This document shows, piece after piece, positions 51,642-64,000 of a stretch of DNA of 64,000 nucleotides (its first letter is position 1; each line of letters begins with the position of its first letter). The notes under the pieces are model-generated. The model was not told where the DNA came from, ran no database searches, and saw only the letters and a program-made list of their open reading frames with translations. Origin of the DNA: Baylisascaris procyonis (Eukaryota; Nematoda; Chromadorea; Rhabditida; Ascarididae); NCBI GenBank assembly GCA_037389465.1, contig JAZARR010000221.1:4070501-4134500 (forward strand), in the 5' to 3' direction. The translations under genes were made by a program, and so were the position numbers.

Positions 51642-54600
51642 TCATTTCTTTTGAAACAACAATATTTCCGATCCGGATAGAATTCCCATTTTTCCGGCAA
51701 GCGTAATTTTTGAGATGGTTCCAGAGAGGAAGATTTTATTGAATTGATAAAAGCCCTTTGGTAGAATACCGATAGCTTGTGCAATTGAAATTAAATGACC
51801 CACCAACGATGATCTGCAAATAAATAATTTTAACTATCCACTTCAGAATTCTGAAAGCAACTAGCATTTTTTAAATGTTTTTCATGTTGAAATTTTTCTT
51901 ACTGATTAATTTCAGCCAACAGATGACTAGAAAATGTGAGTTCAAGAAATATTCAGAGAAAACAAAAAAAATTTTTTTTTCTAACGATAGACCAATGTGA
52001 CAGACTACAGTGAAAAATTAGAATGGTCTTGGCAGTTGCTAGCGAGCATATTTCAAACAATAGGCACTCGCGAATATCTTGAATAAATGAAGCGTTAAAA
52101 ATAAATTGCTCTTACATCAACATAAGTAGCTATACGTAAAAGAAATGCTTTAGAAACTATTCAATAGAGCAATCGAACTCAAAAATGTTCTTCTATGAGA
52201 TTTCCAATAAAAAAAGAATGAAAAAACTAATTAAGATAAAACATTTGATGAATTCTAAAAAAAAGGTCGCTACTATTTTGCATATTCGGCAAACAGCCAA
52301 TGCTGTACTCGAATTACAAATGAAACATTCTCTATATTTGAGAAAATTGAATGCAAAAAACATTTCACAAAAAATTTAAATATTACTTCAATCAAAATTT
52401 TTTTTCCATTCAAATGCATTTTTAAAGAAACGGCAATTTTCATTTCCTTTCATCAATGAATCAATAGCTGCTCTAAACCGATCCTTTCAAATAAACAAAA
52501 GCAATGTTTTCAATAGGTTTGTGAGAATTTGAATTGTTGATTTTAGCTGAAAATATTTCCTTTGATTTTTTATTGTAATCCATTGTATAGTTCATATTTT
52601 TTTCTGCATTTCGTGCTTTTATATTAGTTTAATATTAAAGTTAACCATTTATATTAAAAGAATACCAACAAATCGCACTAAATATCATTTATGGAGGCAT
52701 AGAAAACCATTTCTAGTTCACTTTGTAAAAGAGAAAACTATTGCGATCGCTGAATGCAATGAATTCTATTCAATTTACTCGATATAAAGAAGATAGCGAT
52801 AATCAAGAGGAAGTTACCTAATAAGCCACATAAAGAAACGTGAATTGGAGAAGCAATAATGGAAAGGGTATCCTGTGCGAGCATCAAGATCAATTGCATC
52901 AATAAGATGCAATTCGCATTCCTCCGCAGCTTTGATCATTTCCTCTCTATAAATATTGCTAAGCTTACATTATAAAAGGTTTTAAATAAACTTAATATTT
53001 ATTTAATGACACATAAATATGACTCTATTAAATTTTAGGATTATTGCTCCAAAAAAAGCCGCAATTGTTGAAATCGATTGTAAGTTTGCAGATTTATAAA
53101 TCGTCGGAGTTCTTAGGAAGTATTTAGGAGTGGGGGAGAATTGTAGCTGAATGCAAGTTACATCATTCTTTACTATATCACAGAGGTAGCTTAACTGGCA
53201 GGATATAAGCACCCACCCTTCCTTCCATATCTCCCCAACTTGAAAATCTGAACCATTTGTTAAAGTTCAGTGAGCGGAGAAATATTTCGAATACCCAACG
53301 TCAAAACAGTCCGATTAAAAGCAAATACGCATATATAGATTGTGTGCATAGACATGATGTTGTCACAATGAGCTTTTTGGGAGAAAAATTATCTAGGAAA
53401 GCGAGAAAAAAATCTCTCCTCTAGTTTCTATGAGTAGACTCACCTTGTATGCAACGATGGCATTCCACATGCATATTCGATTCCCTCGATTATTTTTCTG
53501 TGTTCCAATGAATTTGGATCATATTTTCGTGTCTTGATGAGATCATAAACGAGTAGAAGGCCATCAGGTTTAAGTATCCTACTAATCTCCTTCATCACTG
53601 GCGATAAATCCAGAAAATATTTCAGAGCATAAATCTGAAAACGAGCAATCTATTAGATGTTCGAAGAGAGCGATACACTCAATTTGAAAAGGAATAATGC
53701 AAATATGGATCCCGAAACTAAATGCGTTTTTGCACTCGTTATCTAATCTTTATCTGAAATTGGCATAAACTAATAGAAAATATGCAATAATGTCCCGTAC
53801 TAACTTTCCTCAAAGGATTTATTTATTCCACTGCGATTGCTGTAATTTTATACGACTAGTTGATCTCAAAATGGCCGCAAACTTTCACACATATTTAACT
53901 AATATAGCCATTTAATTGTCACCTAAGTGAATCTAAAGGTTAACGAAGCAACTTGAAAGTTCATGAAGGTGGTGCAGATTACAGCGAACAAAAAATTTAG
54001 TTCTAGTGGTTTCAGACTGAAACTACCCATCAAACGAAACATTACGTATACATAAGCAAACACATAATGTTCCCTTAATATGTTTCCAGAAGGCATAAAA
54101 ACTTATCGTTGAAAAAATTACTTGTAGTTTTTATATAGACCTGGTAATATGCACTTAGGTATTTCGGTCATCGAAAAATCTGTTTTCTGCTTTGAGGCAA
54201 TTTTTTTTCTTTGCTATCGAAGTCGATAGATAGATCCCAACTGTTAGGTATTGAAAAATAGCTTGTAAGAAAAGGAGATAATGAAGACAAGCAATAGGAT
54301 ATGACTTTTCCTTTTCCTTTATTGTCCCTTCTTTAACTAGGTTACTTTGAAGAAAGCTAGTGCTTACAACGAATAAATATCGCGATAAGGTATTTTAAAA
54401 TCTGCAAAGTTTTCAGCAATGATATGGAGTAGCAACCAGTCTCTTTCAGTCAGTAGAATAGACGAGAATATTGCTAATATAAATGGAGAGGTAAGACTTA
54501 CAGCGTAAGCGGCATCGAATGTAGCTTCTTCGAACGGCATATGATGGCAATCACCTTCAATTATGTGACAGTTTTTGATACCATTCTCCAAGAATTGCGC

Positions 54601-55801
54601 ATTCCCACTAAAAGCCTCATTGGCCGCAATTGTAACACCTGTCAACTCGGCTCCTGTCGATGCCAAATCCTTCATAACAGTGCCAATGCCGCAACCAATA
54701 TCCACACATTTCCTATCTTAAAATTGTTTTAAGTTATTCATCAAAGTTTATTATTCGGTAAATTATTTATTATTTATGGAAGGGGATGAGAGAGAAATAA
54801 TGGCCAACAGGGAGGAGGAAGAAGGTGCAGCATATCGCACAAGGGTAAAAAACGAAACTCATGATCTGTTTCATAATATATGTTTTTAGTCGCTGTCGGC
54901 TAAAAGAGTGTGGATGAATTGCAAAAAGGAGCAGAAAATAGTAAGATTTCCGAGAGGGGTGAAAGACATATAAGTTTTAGCTTCAGTTTATGAGCAAGAT
55001 AAAATGGATGCGGCATTGCAAATTATCTGCCTCTCTCAGCATTTACAATATCTTCTGCGTTATTTTGCATTCCTCTATCCATAATCGCATATCTTTTTGC
55101 TTGGTAACAGGAAACATGAAGAATATCAACATAGTGCAATAAATTCTTAATAAATATAACCTTTTTCAAGTTTGAGGCACTTTGCAACGTTGTGATGCAA
55201 TGCAACGAGTGCCTCTTCAAGTGTTTGACGGTCATGATGCGGGGGTACGAAATGGAAACTTCCATTGAAGTAATCGTCAATCACTGCCGACATCACCGAA
55301 TAGTAATGCGATGTGACCGCCGAATGATCTGATGTTCGCTTTGCTTCTGCGTAGAGACGTTTATGTTCATCGCCGAAATTCACCTCAAAACATGCTGTGT
55401 CATAGCTTCACTCAATATTTGATCATCATTCTAAACCTCCCTTAGCAATCGCGTTCGGGTGAGGAGTGAAATGGCAGTGAAATCAACATGCTTCTTGATC
55501 TCTCTCACTATCAGGAAACCAAATACAAACGAAATTTTGCGAGAATAGATAAAAAACTGTTCGATTCAAAGGATGCTCGAAATCCCTTAAATTTCCCAGT
55601 TTGTCTGAGGGAAATATATCTGTATCAAAAAAACTTCATTTGTTTCTTTTTTCTCGCCCATCTTCCTTATACCATTGAGGTCGAGAATTGATCATCCCGG
55701 TTTATCCTAGTTTGCTTTTTCTTGCACCTTATTTGCTATAAGCATTATCATGGCTTTCAGGAATGCACCTACCATACACCGCTTCCGCTTTGTTTCGGCA
55801 T
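51642..55801 (-). CDS. strm-1: STRM-1-like S-adenosylmethionine-dependent sterol methyltransferase
   Basis: It belongs to the ERG6/SMT fold. In C. elegans STRM-1 adds a methyl group at C4 of sterols and limits dafachronic-acid hormone synthesis; the same role here is inferred. Exons: 55773-55801 (ATG, tentative), 55161-55405 (or from 55383), 54502-54716, 53444-53634, 52818-52946 and 51642-51813 (TGA). All junctions keep phase, giving about 326 residues. The first large exon has NGSFHFVPP, the counterpart of the GWGxSFHF sterol signature. Next is the SAM-binding motif VDIGCGIGTVMKD, then TGVTIAANE, EGDCHHMPFEEATFDAAYAI, YALKYF and ILKPDGLLLVYD. The tail has ARTGYPFHYCF, FFMWLI, LVGHLISIAQAIGILPKGF and a final GSEILLFQKK. 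No membrane helix or signal peptide is evident. The first exon (MPKQSGSGV) rests only on phase and a GTAGGT donor. No disruption is seen. Confidence 0.85.
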
Positions 55802-55884
55802 ATTCACATTACCGTTGGCTTAACAGCTGTTACTTGACTTATCCAAAAGATGTCTACGTCACAGACAGGCTGATGTAATGATTG

Positions 55885-56050
55885 TAGCGTACCGACCGGA
55901 CATAGGTCGGGAAGTGAAGGTTCGATTGATTTTCACCGATCGAAACTTGGTTTATTCCTTTTTGGTTGCAGACAAAATTCGGTTTTTACCGAACGTGTTC
56001 GGTCGGCGATCGACTAATATTTTCGAATTCCGATTGGAACCGAACAATAA
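55885..56050. promoter_or_regulatory. Cluster of short inverted repeats upstream of the sterol methyltransferase gene
   Basis: Within about 165 bases there are several perfect inverted repeats built on CCGA/TCGG. They are CCGACC at 55892 with GGTCGG at 55905, TTCGAT at 55921 with ATCGAA at 55939, TTCGGT at 55978 with ACCGAA at 55988, and ACCGAAC-GT-GTTCGGT at 55988-56003. It lies about 85-250 bases before the proposed start codon on the minus strand. It may be a binding-site array or part of a foldback element. A plus-strand 67-codon frame also covers it. Confidence 0.45.
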
Positions 56051-59000
56051 TTTCTTCGATTACAAGCTGTCATCGTGAATCGGAACAGCACTTCTCAGTA
56101 AAGAATTGGAAGTCTAAAGAACTGCGAGCGAACGGAATTTTTCAAGGCGTAAGATGTGCACTATGCTGCAACATCTGACATTTGAAACCACGATTTGAAA
56201 ATAACTGTCAATGAAGTAATGTAGTTTGTTGATATGCAAAAGAATACTGCATAGGCAGACAAAGTGCAATGGATGCTAGAGAAACGCTGAGGGAGGGGGA
56301 AATGAAAGAATAATGTATAGGAAGATAAGCGTCTAATACCACGCTATAAATTATCTCACGCCATGTAAATAGGTTAACGTAAGATTTATTCACATGTCGT
56401 GATATACGTTTAAAATCGTTTGCGGCAAAAGTTGATTTTTTAATTTTTTATAAGCATAATCGATGTTTAACCGATCACCAAAGTCTTTTTCACATTTTTT
56501 ATTTTTTTAGTCTATTTTATTTACATCAAAAACATACTTCTACTATTCCATTTATGACTAAATTGATGATTTCTTCTTGTTTTATACATTGACTGGATAT
56601 GTGAATTTCGTATTTCGCTGATTTTTGCACATCTGTAAAGAATATTTATTCTTTTTAGTGATTCTTTCTATTTGTGTCTTATATTTCCCTTCACTCATTC
56701 ATTACAATAGCGCATTCAACGAAACAACAGCACGCGTACAAAGACTTCAATAGGAACGTGACGTGCATAAGAAAGTGAAAGATAAAAAGTAATATGAAGT
56801 AACTTTTTGAAACGGAATGAAAAAAGTATGAATTGTATAGAATCTTGCGATATATATGGATATATAAATAGAACTATGCAACATGACAAGGAATAAATAG
56901 AAATTCAAGGAACATATAAATATGATTTGTAGAGAATGGAGACAACAGTTGATATCTTCGGATTGGTTAGAACTGAAAGTGGAACTTGTTGAGCCTTCTT
57001 TTGAACGCCGATGTGGAGAAACTACGGATATAGGGAATCCCACAAGTTGATTATTCTGTTAGCAAAGTTGTTCTTGTATTACTATCAAACCTCGCTCGGC
57101 AAGGGTTGCAAAGATGACCACGTTTACTTTGGGAGAAAAAATATTCGAAAAAATCGAGATAAGTGCTACCAAACAAAATTTTTTACACCATACGGAGAAT
57201 GCATTTGATTCTATGAATCTCAAACATATCAAAGTGCACTTTCTCAAGTACTTCTTTGCAGTTCACCTTATCTAAGAATTGCTCTCACGAAAACCTCTAT
57301 ACCCTTACACTTATGAAGCATTTAGGTTTGAGATGCCAGACTTCAGTGACCTATTAAATTTTGAATAAAGATATTAAGTGCTACTGTATATACAGGTCCT
57401 ACGACTTCAATATAACTTAACAAACGGAAGAGTCTGGCGTCTTCGCAACAAGGCTGGATTATTCTGTTGACTGTTCGAATCAATAAGAATTGAAATTTGC
57501 AGGGAATGTTTCATTGCAAAAAAAATGAAAAAAAAACCATAAACAATTTATTATGGTAAAAAGTATTATGCATCCCAATTGAAATAAAACAAAAAGATGT
57601 AGATAAAACATAAGACACCATCGTAGCACACATTACTGCAAAGCGTAGAAAATCGAAACACCACCCGAACATAGAGAAAGCGATGACACACATTATTAGT
57701 GTTGTTTGTGTGTTGGCTGGCCTATGAAACAACACTAATATAAAAACAGATGCTGGCATTGAAACACTAAGGTCACCAAAAGCACTCAGGTCATCATCAT
57801 ACGACAATAAATACGCGACCTTTAGCTCCTAGCTCGTTAAATGATTTATTTCACTCAATACTAAATAACAGTGATTGCATGCACCTAACGGACTATATGA
57901 TGGCAAAGTGCTGACATGAATACGTTCTAATAACCATAATATTGCCCTATTCAATGAAAGTACGTGTACTCCGATTAGGCATTTCTAAAGCGTTAACACC
58001 AGAACGCAAGGGGATCAATTTCTTTAAACAGCACAAATCACTGAAGGGCAAAAATCATAAAAAAGGTCGAATATGATTAAATCTGCAAAAGGTAGAGTCC
58101 TGCAAACCTAGATGAAGTCCTGAGGGTCTTAGATTCCCGCAGCACAGTAATATAAATGGAACTAACGAGATTATTTAACAAGACTCAACAATAATTGCAG
58201 ATGAAAAAAAAAACGCTTAATTAGAAGACGTAAAAAGGGGTTGGAATGAAACATAAAACAAACAAAAGGAACGCTACCATGTAAAATGCAGCGGCAATCA
58301 AATCGTTTCGAGACAGGCTTTATGAAAAGAGAACAAAACATGAGTCACAACAGATGAAAGGTCTGCCTCCAATAAAACGTCAACTCATTTTCGTAGATAT
58401 AACGAATCAGACAAGCATATACTTCAGCAGACAAACAAGTACACAACTCACTAATGGTGGTGACATTGATGTGAACGCAACTCGAAAAAAAAAATCAAAA
58501 TTTAAGCACAATAGTTTTTTTGCATTTAAAAACATTTAGAGGAACCTTAAAGAAATTATTTTCTTTCCTCTACCCACCAATGTCCGCAATAACTCTTCAA
58601 CAAAGCCAACACCAACATCTCATATGATGCCGACTATATCTAGCATATCTACTCATGATCGTTCCCAATTAAGCGAATAGGAAATATATCTGCATATCTT
58701 CAAGTGAAAAACGAATAAAACAAAAGATTCTGGTCATGGCTAAAACAATACTCGAGATGGATGGAACAACTCATTAAGAGAAGCATAATAAAGATGAATT
58801 AAAGCAAAATCTGATAGAAAGAAAGCTGATTACCAAATCTTGACGACGGAAATGCAGAAGAAGGCGAAAGAAATTCGACGTGAGATTTATTGACATCACG
58901 ATATTAGATTGATCGCAAAATGTAACGCACGTCGTATGCTAAAAATTTCTGTAAAACAATTCCCTTCGAAGAAACTTTACGCGAACACTGCAAATCGTGA

Positions 59001-59943
59001 GATTCAAAACTCTTAGTACGAAATTTGCATTCGATTTGATGGAACATCAAGAACATTCTATACCACTTACTCTATTATTTCACAAACATTTATTCCTATA
59101 TAAATATGCAATTCTCTCAAATATTTATCATTCGATAGGCATTCAATAGGTGAAAACATCTGAATAAAAGTATAACAACAATTTATGTTGGTAAAAGTTC
59201 TCTAGATAATAGAAAAATGAAAATCAACTTCTCTTCCTAGATTGTTCAATGCAAATGAGGACTTATTTCGAAACAAGAATAGAGCAGAGTTTTTTTTTTT
59301 ATTTAAACAACTATATGTAGGTCTATGCGATCTATGAAACATTTATGCACAACGCTTTCGTCATAGTCTTTTTTCAAATGTGCATCGATTAGCGAAAAAC
59401 TGCGCGAAGATTGTCAAATAAGCCCAACCTATCACTACCCTCTATCTCCATAGTTAATTTCTAGTTTACTTGCAGTATCACAAACTAGAACTTTTCAACA
59501 AAAATCCCCACAATGCAGGATCATACACACGACTTTCGATTTAATAATGGTTGCTTTGTTCAAAACATCATCAAATTTCCTATTTCTAAATACTATCCAG
59601 GTTAGATTCACATAATCACCGAACGAATAATCAAAATTTTATAATTAAGAGTCGAAAAGGAATAAGCGGCGGGCAGCATATAGGAAAAAGTAACGGCGGT
59701 GCTAACAAGGAAAGCATGAACGAGATGTTTATGTGTCTATGTGAGTATTAATAATACACACACATACACACATAAACGTATATCACCGTTTGGTGATGCT
59801 CACAAGAGGTGCGCACTTTGTAAGAGAGCCAATAGAGAGGCAGTCATAAGAGATAAAACATTTTCAATGTTACAGTGATAGACTATCAACAGAAGGTCAA
59901 ATACACAGTTGAGATGACCTTCAAAGCAGGTACGCAATAGACA
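56051..59943. other. Intergenic region between the sterol methyltransferase and phosphorylase-like genes
   Basis: AT-rich. A 43-codon ATG frame at 56922-57050 (plus) looks coding, but the minus strand there is open too. No gene is supported. The spacing of about 4.1 kb argues against an operon of the two flanking minus-strand genes. Confidence 0.5.
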
Positions 59944-62900
59944 TCATTCATCCCCGTTTGATGAGTCAACTGGGAGACGTAGGATCAATGCCTTGGTGAG
60001 TGCAGCTGCTCGTACCGCCGCATATGCCTGTAACTCTACTATTTTTAGGAAATGTTCAAGAAAAATTATAAAAAATAACAACAATTCTTTTCAATTTTCT
60101 TGAAGGACTTTTCATAAAAAACCCTAGTCATCATTGCAATTCTTGTGCAAGTAACGAAAAAATAAGACCAAGAAAATAAATACAATAATAGAATAAAGGA
60201 ACTTTATTCTTGCTTGCATGTTTATGCGTGGAACATTACAAATGTTTCAATACTACTTAGATAAAGACCCAAAAGCACTGAGAGCTCTATACAACCAGAG
60301 GGGAATTACAGTATCGCTGTTATTGGTGATCGGTTGTCTTCTATCATAACACTGTCATTCCCAACAGCGACACTACAAGTGCATTCTATTCTTGCACGCA
60401 GGTCGACTGAAGAGATTTTAATAGCCAATTAATGTTGAGAAAAAATCGAGATATAAGAAACAGCACCCCCCTTCCTGCCCTTAATCTCATCGCTGTACCC
60501 TCCGTCCGCTATATGCAGGTTAAGGTGGAAAAAAACTCCGCAATAAGAGAATATTTTGAACTTTTAATTAAGAGAAAATTTCCGCTGTAGCGAGCGACTC
60601 CACCAGCAACACGTGGAATCGCTCGCTTGGCCTCGATTCACGTGAATCCCTGTCCCCTCTGTGTAAGAGTGATCGTTTGGGCACTTCATGCACTACTGAC
60701 AACGAAAGCAAATGTATTACCTCGTTAAAATTTACATTTGTTCTTAGCTAGTTCCGCTGAGCTCTCTCACTCTCACTCATTCTCACATCAGTGCACATAA
60801 AACTGCCGATATCCATTATACTTTTTTGATCACAAATAGACGTAACATTTTTTAAGGCACCACATAACCTTCTACACCGATCATGTTTCCAGAGATAAGG
60901 CTTTGCCCACACCCAACAAGGTTTCCCACTTTTCTTCTTACGATCGATAAGCCTCAAGCACAGCAATATCGAAAACAGCTTCTGGACGCTAAATTTGAAT
61001 CAGTGAAAAGATATCGGTAATAAAGTATGTGCGGACACCACTACCGACACCTGGCGAAAGAGTGCCTTCATCCTTCCTAAGGTGACTTTACTGTTCGACC
61101 CATTCTCGCGGTCCTATGAGAAACCAGGAGGCACTGGGCGAGGCAGTTTTGTTACTCGCTGTTATCCGTTCACCAGATAGGTACACATCAAATTATGTGC
61201 GCATGATCTCCGAATAAGAAGAAAAGGGAACGAGAAGTGGCACAACCGATGAATCATCTCCCTCATGATGGAAACAGGGCTTCGCGCAGATGCACCGGAG
61301 TTCTTCGCGAAAGGAAATTAGTCAAAAACATTTCCTGGTCTACAGCATAACAAGGCAAAGAGAGGCATACACGCATATGCCGCGAAAAAGAGTTGTGCGT
61401 ACCCACCACCTGGATCTATCATACCACACTGCACAAATTAACTCATCCTTCAGAATGCAGAATTTACAAATATAAATATGCGATGAGACAAACCTGCCAA
61501 TTTCTAGCGCCTCTGCTTTGTCCATGTTGATAATCAGCGATACCACGGATCAACGTCCAACTATCTATACGAGATCCGTTCACCGCTGCGATCACCGAAT
61601 CGAAACCCGCGTCCACCGCGCGCAAACCGAACTCTGCAGCGAAGCGATCGCGCAACTGCGATGCAGCGTCCCGTGGATCCTCACCCTGATATGATTGAGG
61701 CACTCACTTATCTATTTAGCCAAAGTACACCTGTGAAAAACGTCGAATAACATGCTGCACCGCATTTTCCCAACCGCTTTCTTTACGAAAGTCAAATTTA
61801 CCAAATTCGCAAACAGTTGCTCTATTTTTCTTCATTCTTAGCAGACCCATCTCAGGCCATAGTTATGCAAAAGAGGGAAGGAGGAGGAAAGTAGAGCAGA
61901 GTACGTGACTGCTGAACACTGTCTGACGTGATAATATCCAGCCTTGGCTACAAGAGGAATAGAACACTCGGTGCAGAAGAAACATGCCAAATAATATACA
62001 AAAAATTAGAAGCGACCGAAACGCTGACAACAACCTCATCATTCGACACTGGTTTTTTATATGAGACCATACCGCCGACTGGACCGACATGAACGGCCGA
62101 ATCGGTACGCTCTTGATTAGGATGTGGAATCACAACCACGTTGCCTCCTCCTAAAATCAAATGCACATTCTGCGAATCAAATGGCTACCGCAATGTAATG
62201 AAACACGGGTATACGGGATATTACAGGCCCATCTGAGGCCATCAATCTTGTCACCGGTCAACAGTAAGCTGAATACGCAATATGACCGTCAGCCAGCCTA
62301 TTTTCCACACTAATTGAAGAGATAAATGCCTTTCGAGAGCAAGTGTAGAAGCGTGCCATAACAGTTGACTTGATAGGCACTTTTGCATTCTGCTCATGTG
62401 ACTAACTTGGATCGCCCTCACATTTCCTCTCGAAATCTCTCCGTCCCTCTGCCTCTATCTTTAAATGTTGATTCTCCTCTAATTCGCTCAGTACTTTGCC
62501 CTATCAACCATGCTTGCATATAATATTGCTTGTGCAGAATAAATCTTTTGCTTCTAATTCACCGTATCCTGGGAAATCCGATCGAATAAGCCTACTTCCG
62601 TTAGATTTCGCATACAATCGTTCACATTAGGGCAACGGCTTATCTACTTGTGTTTCTTGCCCTTCTGATAGTTCAATTCGGGAAACATTAAGCTTGCCGC
62701 TAAGCAATTCAATCGATATAATTCCCACCATAGGAAAACTTCCTATTCTATTTATCGTTTTTCGAAAAGAGTTATAGGCATTTAAAAGTACGAAAAAATC
62801 TGTACGATTTCACACCAGCTGAGCATAAAACGATCAACTTTTTGTAGAGAATCTGTATTACTTAGAATAAGAAGAATAAATTAGAATATAGAGGCATTAT

Positions 62901-64000
62901 AATGCATACTTTAATATTTGTTGACAACTTACTAAAACCTAAGGGCAGAAAAAAATAGATCATTGTATACAATAAAAATTTCATGTAAACCTCACCAACG
63001 GGAAGCGTGAGCAGGTCTTTTTCGGGAGGTGGCCGAGAGAAATCTACATCTGCGTTCAACTCATTGAGATGACTAACCGTCGCCTTCGTCAAATCATTCC
63101 ATTCACATATCATATCCTCTTTCCTAAAAATAATTTAAAAAAAAACAGTCCTTTCGAGTGCGTAGAAACCAATATCGGGCAGCAAAATTGAAGCGATCAG
63201 ACGGAAACGCACGAGAAGACTGCCTAATAGAACAGAATGGCATAAGTAACCTCAAAAAGAATATGCCAAGAATCAATAGAAGGTTTTTAAGTTTCACGCT
63301 CTTCCACCGTAGAAGATAGTAAATTATGAGGGATTAATGCTTTCAGATTCGTTCCCATCGATGAACATAATAATCTGCACATCTAAAAGTTTCCACAAAC
63401 TTCTTACATTTGTTTTGCAATTTTAGTGATGACGTTGTCACTCGGATTCCAGCGTCTCACAACGAAACCATTGATATTGTCGGTCTCTCGATCAAGCGTA
63501 TACGAATGTGCGAACACATATGCATCTGGATCAGAGGCACTGACCACCACATCGCCTAGTCTGATATGACGTGCCGCATCAGTATAGTGCGCCACACCAC
63601 CTCCAACACCCACAATGAAAACATGCTCTACATTCTGGAAGTTACCCAGAAGACGTGTTGTGATCGAACCAGCTGATGTCGTCGCTTCACGAGTATCTCC
63701 TAAAAACCTCATTCTTACCATCTAACGATCACTCACATCATGTATACTCATGGAAATATTTCATTGCCGCAATGTCGAGATGAGTTCGCAAGAGGCTGGC
63801 TCAAGCTCGAAGAATGGAGTGTAGGCCCTCTTGATAAAATTCTGGTGGATGAAATGAGGCCAAGCCAAGTTATGAAACATTCTGGCGCAAAGGCAATCTT
63901 CAGGATTGTTCGGATGCGAATGCAACAAAGGACACCAACATTGTCATTATAATTTACCATCACGTTTCCAATCTCTTTCCAAGAGAAAAAAGAAATACGA
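59944..64000 (-). CDS. Nucleoside-phosphorylase-fold (PNP/UDP phosphorylase superfamily) protein, 5' end outside window
   Basis: This fold cleaves N-glycosidic bonds of nucleosides; the substrate here is unknown. Exons joined in phase: 63408-63721, 62996-63123, 62035-62150, 61494-61685 and 59944-60027 (TGA), 277 residues. A further upstream piece ending at 63958 (donor GTAAAT, reading EIGNVM) is likely and runs to the window edge. Motifs in order: LGDTREATTSAGS, FIVGVGGGVAHYTD (Gly-rich loop) and RLGDVVVS. Then TLPVGGGNVVVIPHP crosses a splice. VHVGPVGGMVSYKK, AVDAGFDSVIAAV, LIRGIADYQHG and NWQAYAAVRAAALTKALI complete the set. The last motif is the usual helix at the end of the fold. The nucleoside-binding acidic motif, commonly MES or MEA in this superfamily, reads FDS here. 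Related animal proteins carry an extra N-terminal domain, which would be outside the window. Confidence 0.85.
60028..61493 (-). other. Last intron of the phosphorylase-like gene
   Basis: It joins NWQ to AYAAV in phase 0. It includes a minus-strand open frame at 60748-60966 and a GC-richer part at 60600-61320, but nothing that fits the protein family. Confidence 0.7.

Noticed and set aside
63740..63952. 70-codon plus-strand frame at the right edge
   Set aside because: It lies in the intron before the phosphorylase-like exon 63408-63721. It has no family match, and the opposite strand is open as well.
40331..64000. Operon of the three minus-strand enzyme genes
   Set aside because: The genes are about 4-5 kb apart, far beyond usual nematode operon spacing, and no shared promoter is evident.

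Overview
The window looks like nuclear DNA of a nematode. It is AT-rich, has long introns and (TA)n tracts, short exons with TTTCAG/TTTAG-type acceptors, a decayed mariner element, and a sterol methyltransferase of the STRM-1 type known from worms. I could not fix the species; a parasitic, possibly spirurid-like worm is a guess. Most exons here are shorter than 60 codons, so the genes had to be assembled by joining exons with matching reading phase and family similarity. I see no bacterial-style genes, CRISPR array, rRNA or convincing tRNA.

Layout. (1) 683-13852, plus strand: a 15-exon gene for a Gln/Ala/Ser/Pro-rich coiled-coil protein of about 957 residues, unrecognised, probably a nuclear co-regulator. 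(2) 13853-18379: intergenic, with a (TA)n tract and a GC-richer block holding a TATAAAAG box. (3) 18380-18817, plus: two phase-matched exons of an unassigned membrane protein, with confusing overlapping frames after it. (4) 19822-37516, plus: a SWAP70/DEF6-like PH and coiled-coil signalling protein with introns up to 7.7 kb; one intron carries the dead mariner. (5) 40331-46249, minus: a complete eight-exon L-aspartate dehydrogenase. (6) 48672-49274, plus: a possible two-exon coding fragment. (7) 51642-55801, minus: a STRM-1-like sterol methyltransferase, with a cluster of small inverted repeats just upstream. (8) 59944-64000, minus: a nucleoside-phosphorylase-fold protein whose 5' end runs off the window.

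The genes do not form an obvious pathway. The three minus-strand enzymes are 4-5 kb apart, too far for a normal nematode operon. They cover amino-acid/NAD chemistry, sterol tailoring and nucleoside chemistry; the two plus-strand genes look like transcriptional and Rho/Rac-type signalling proteins. I found no clearly new biological system. The most useful results are the aspartate dehydrogenase and sterol methyltransferase gene models, the inverted-repeat cluster at the sterol gene's 5' side, and several small unassigned coding-like blocks.
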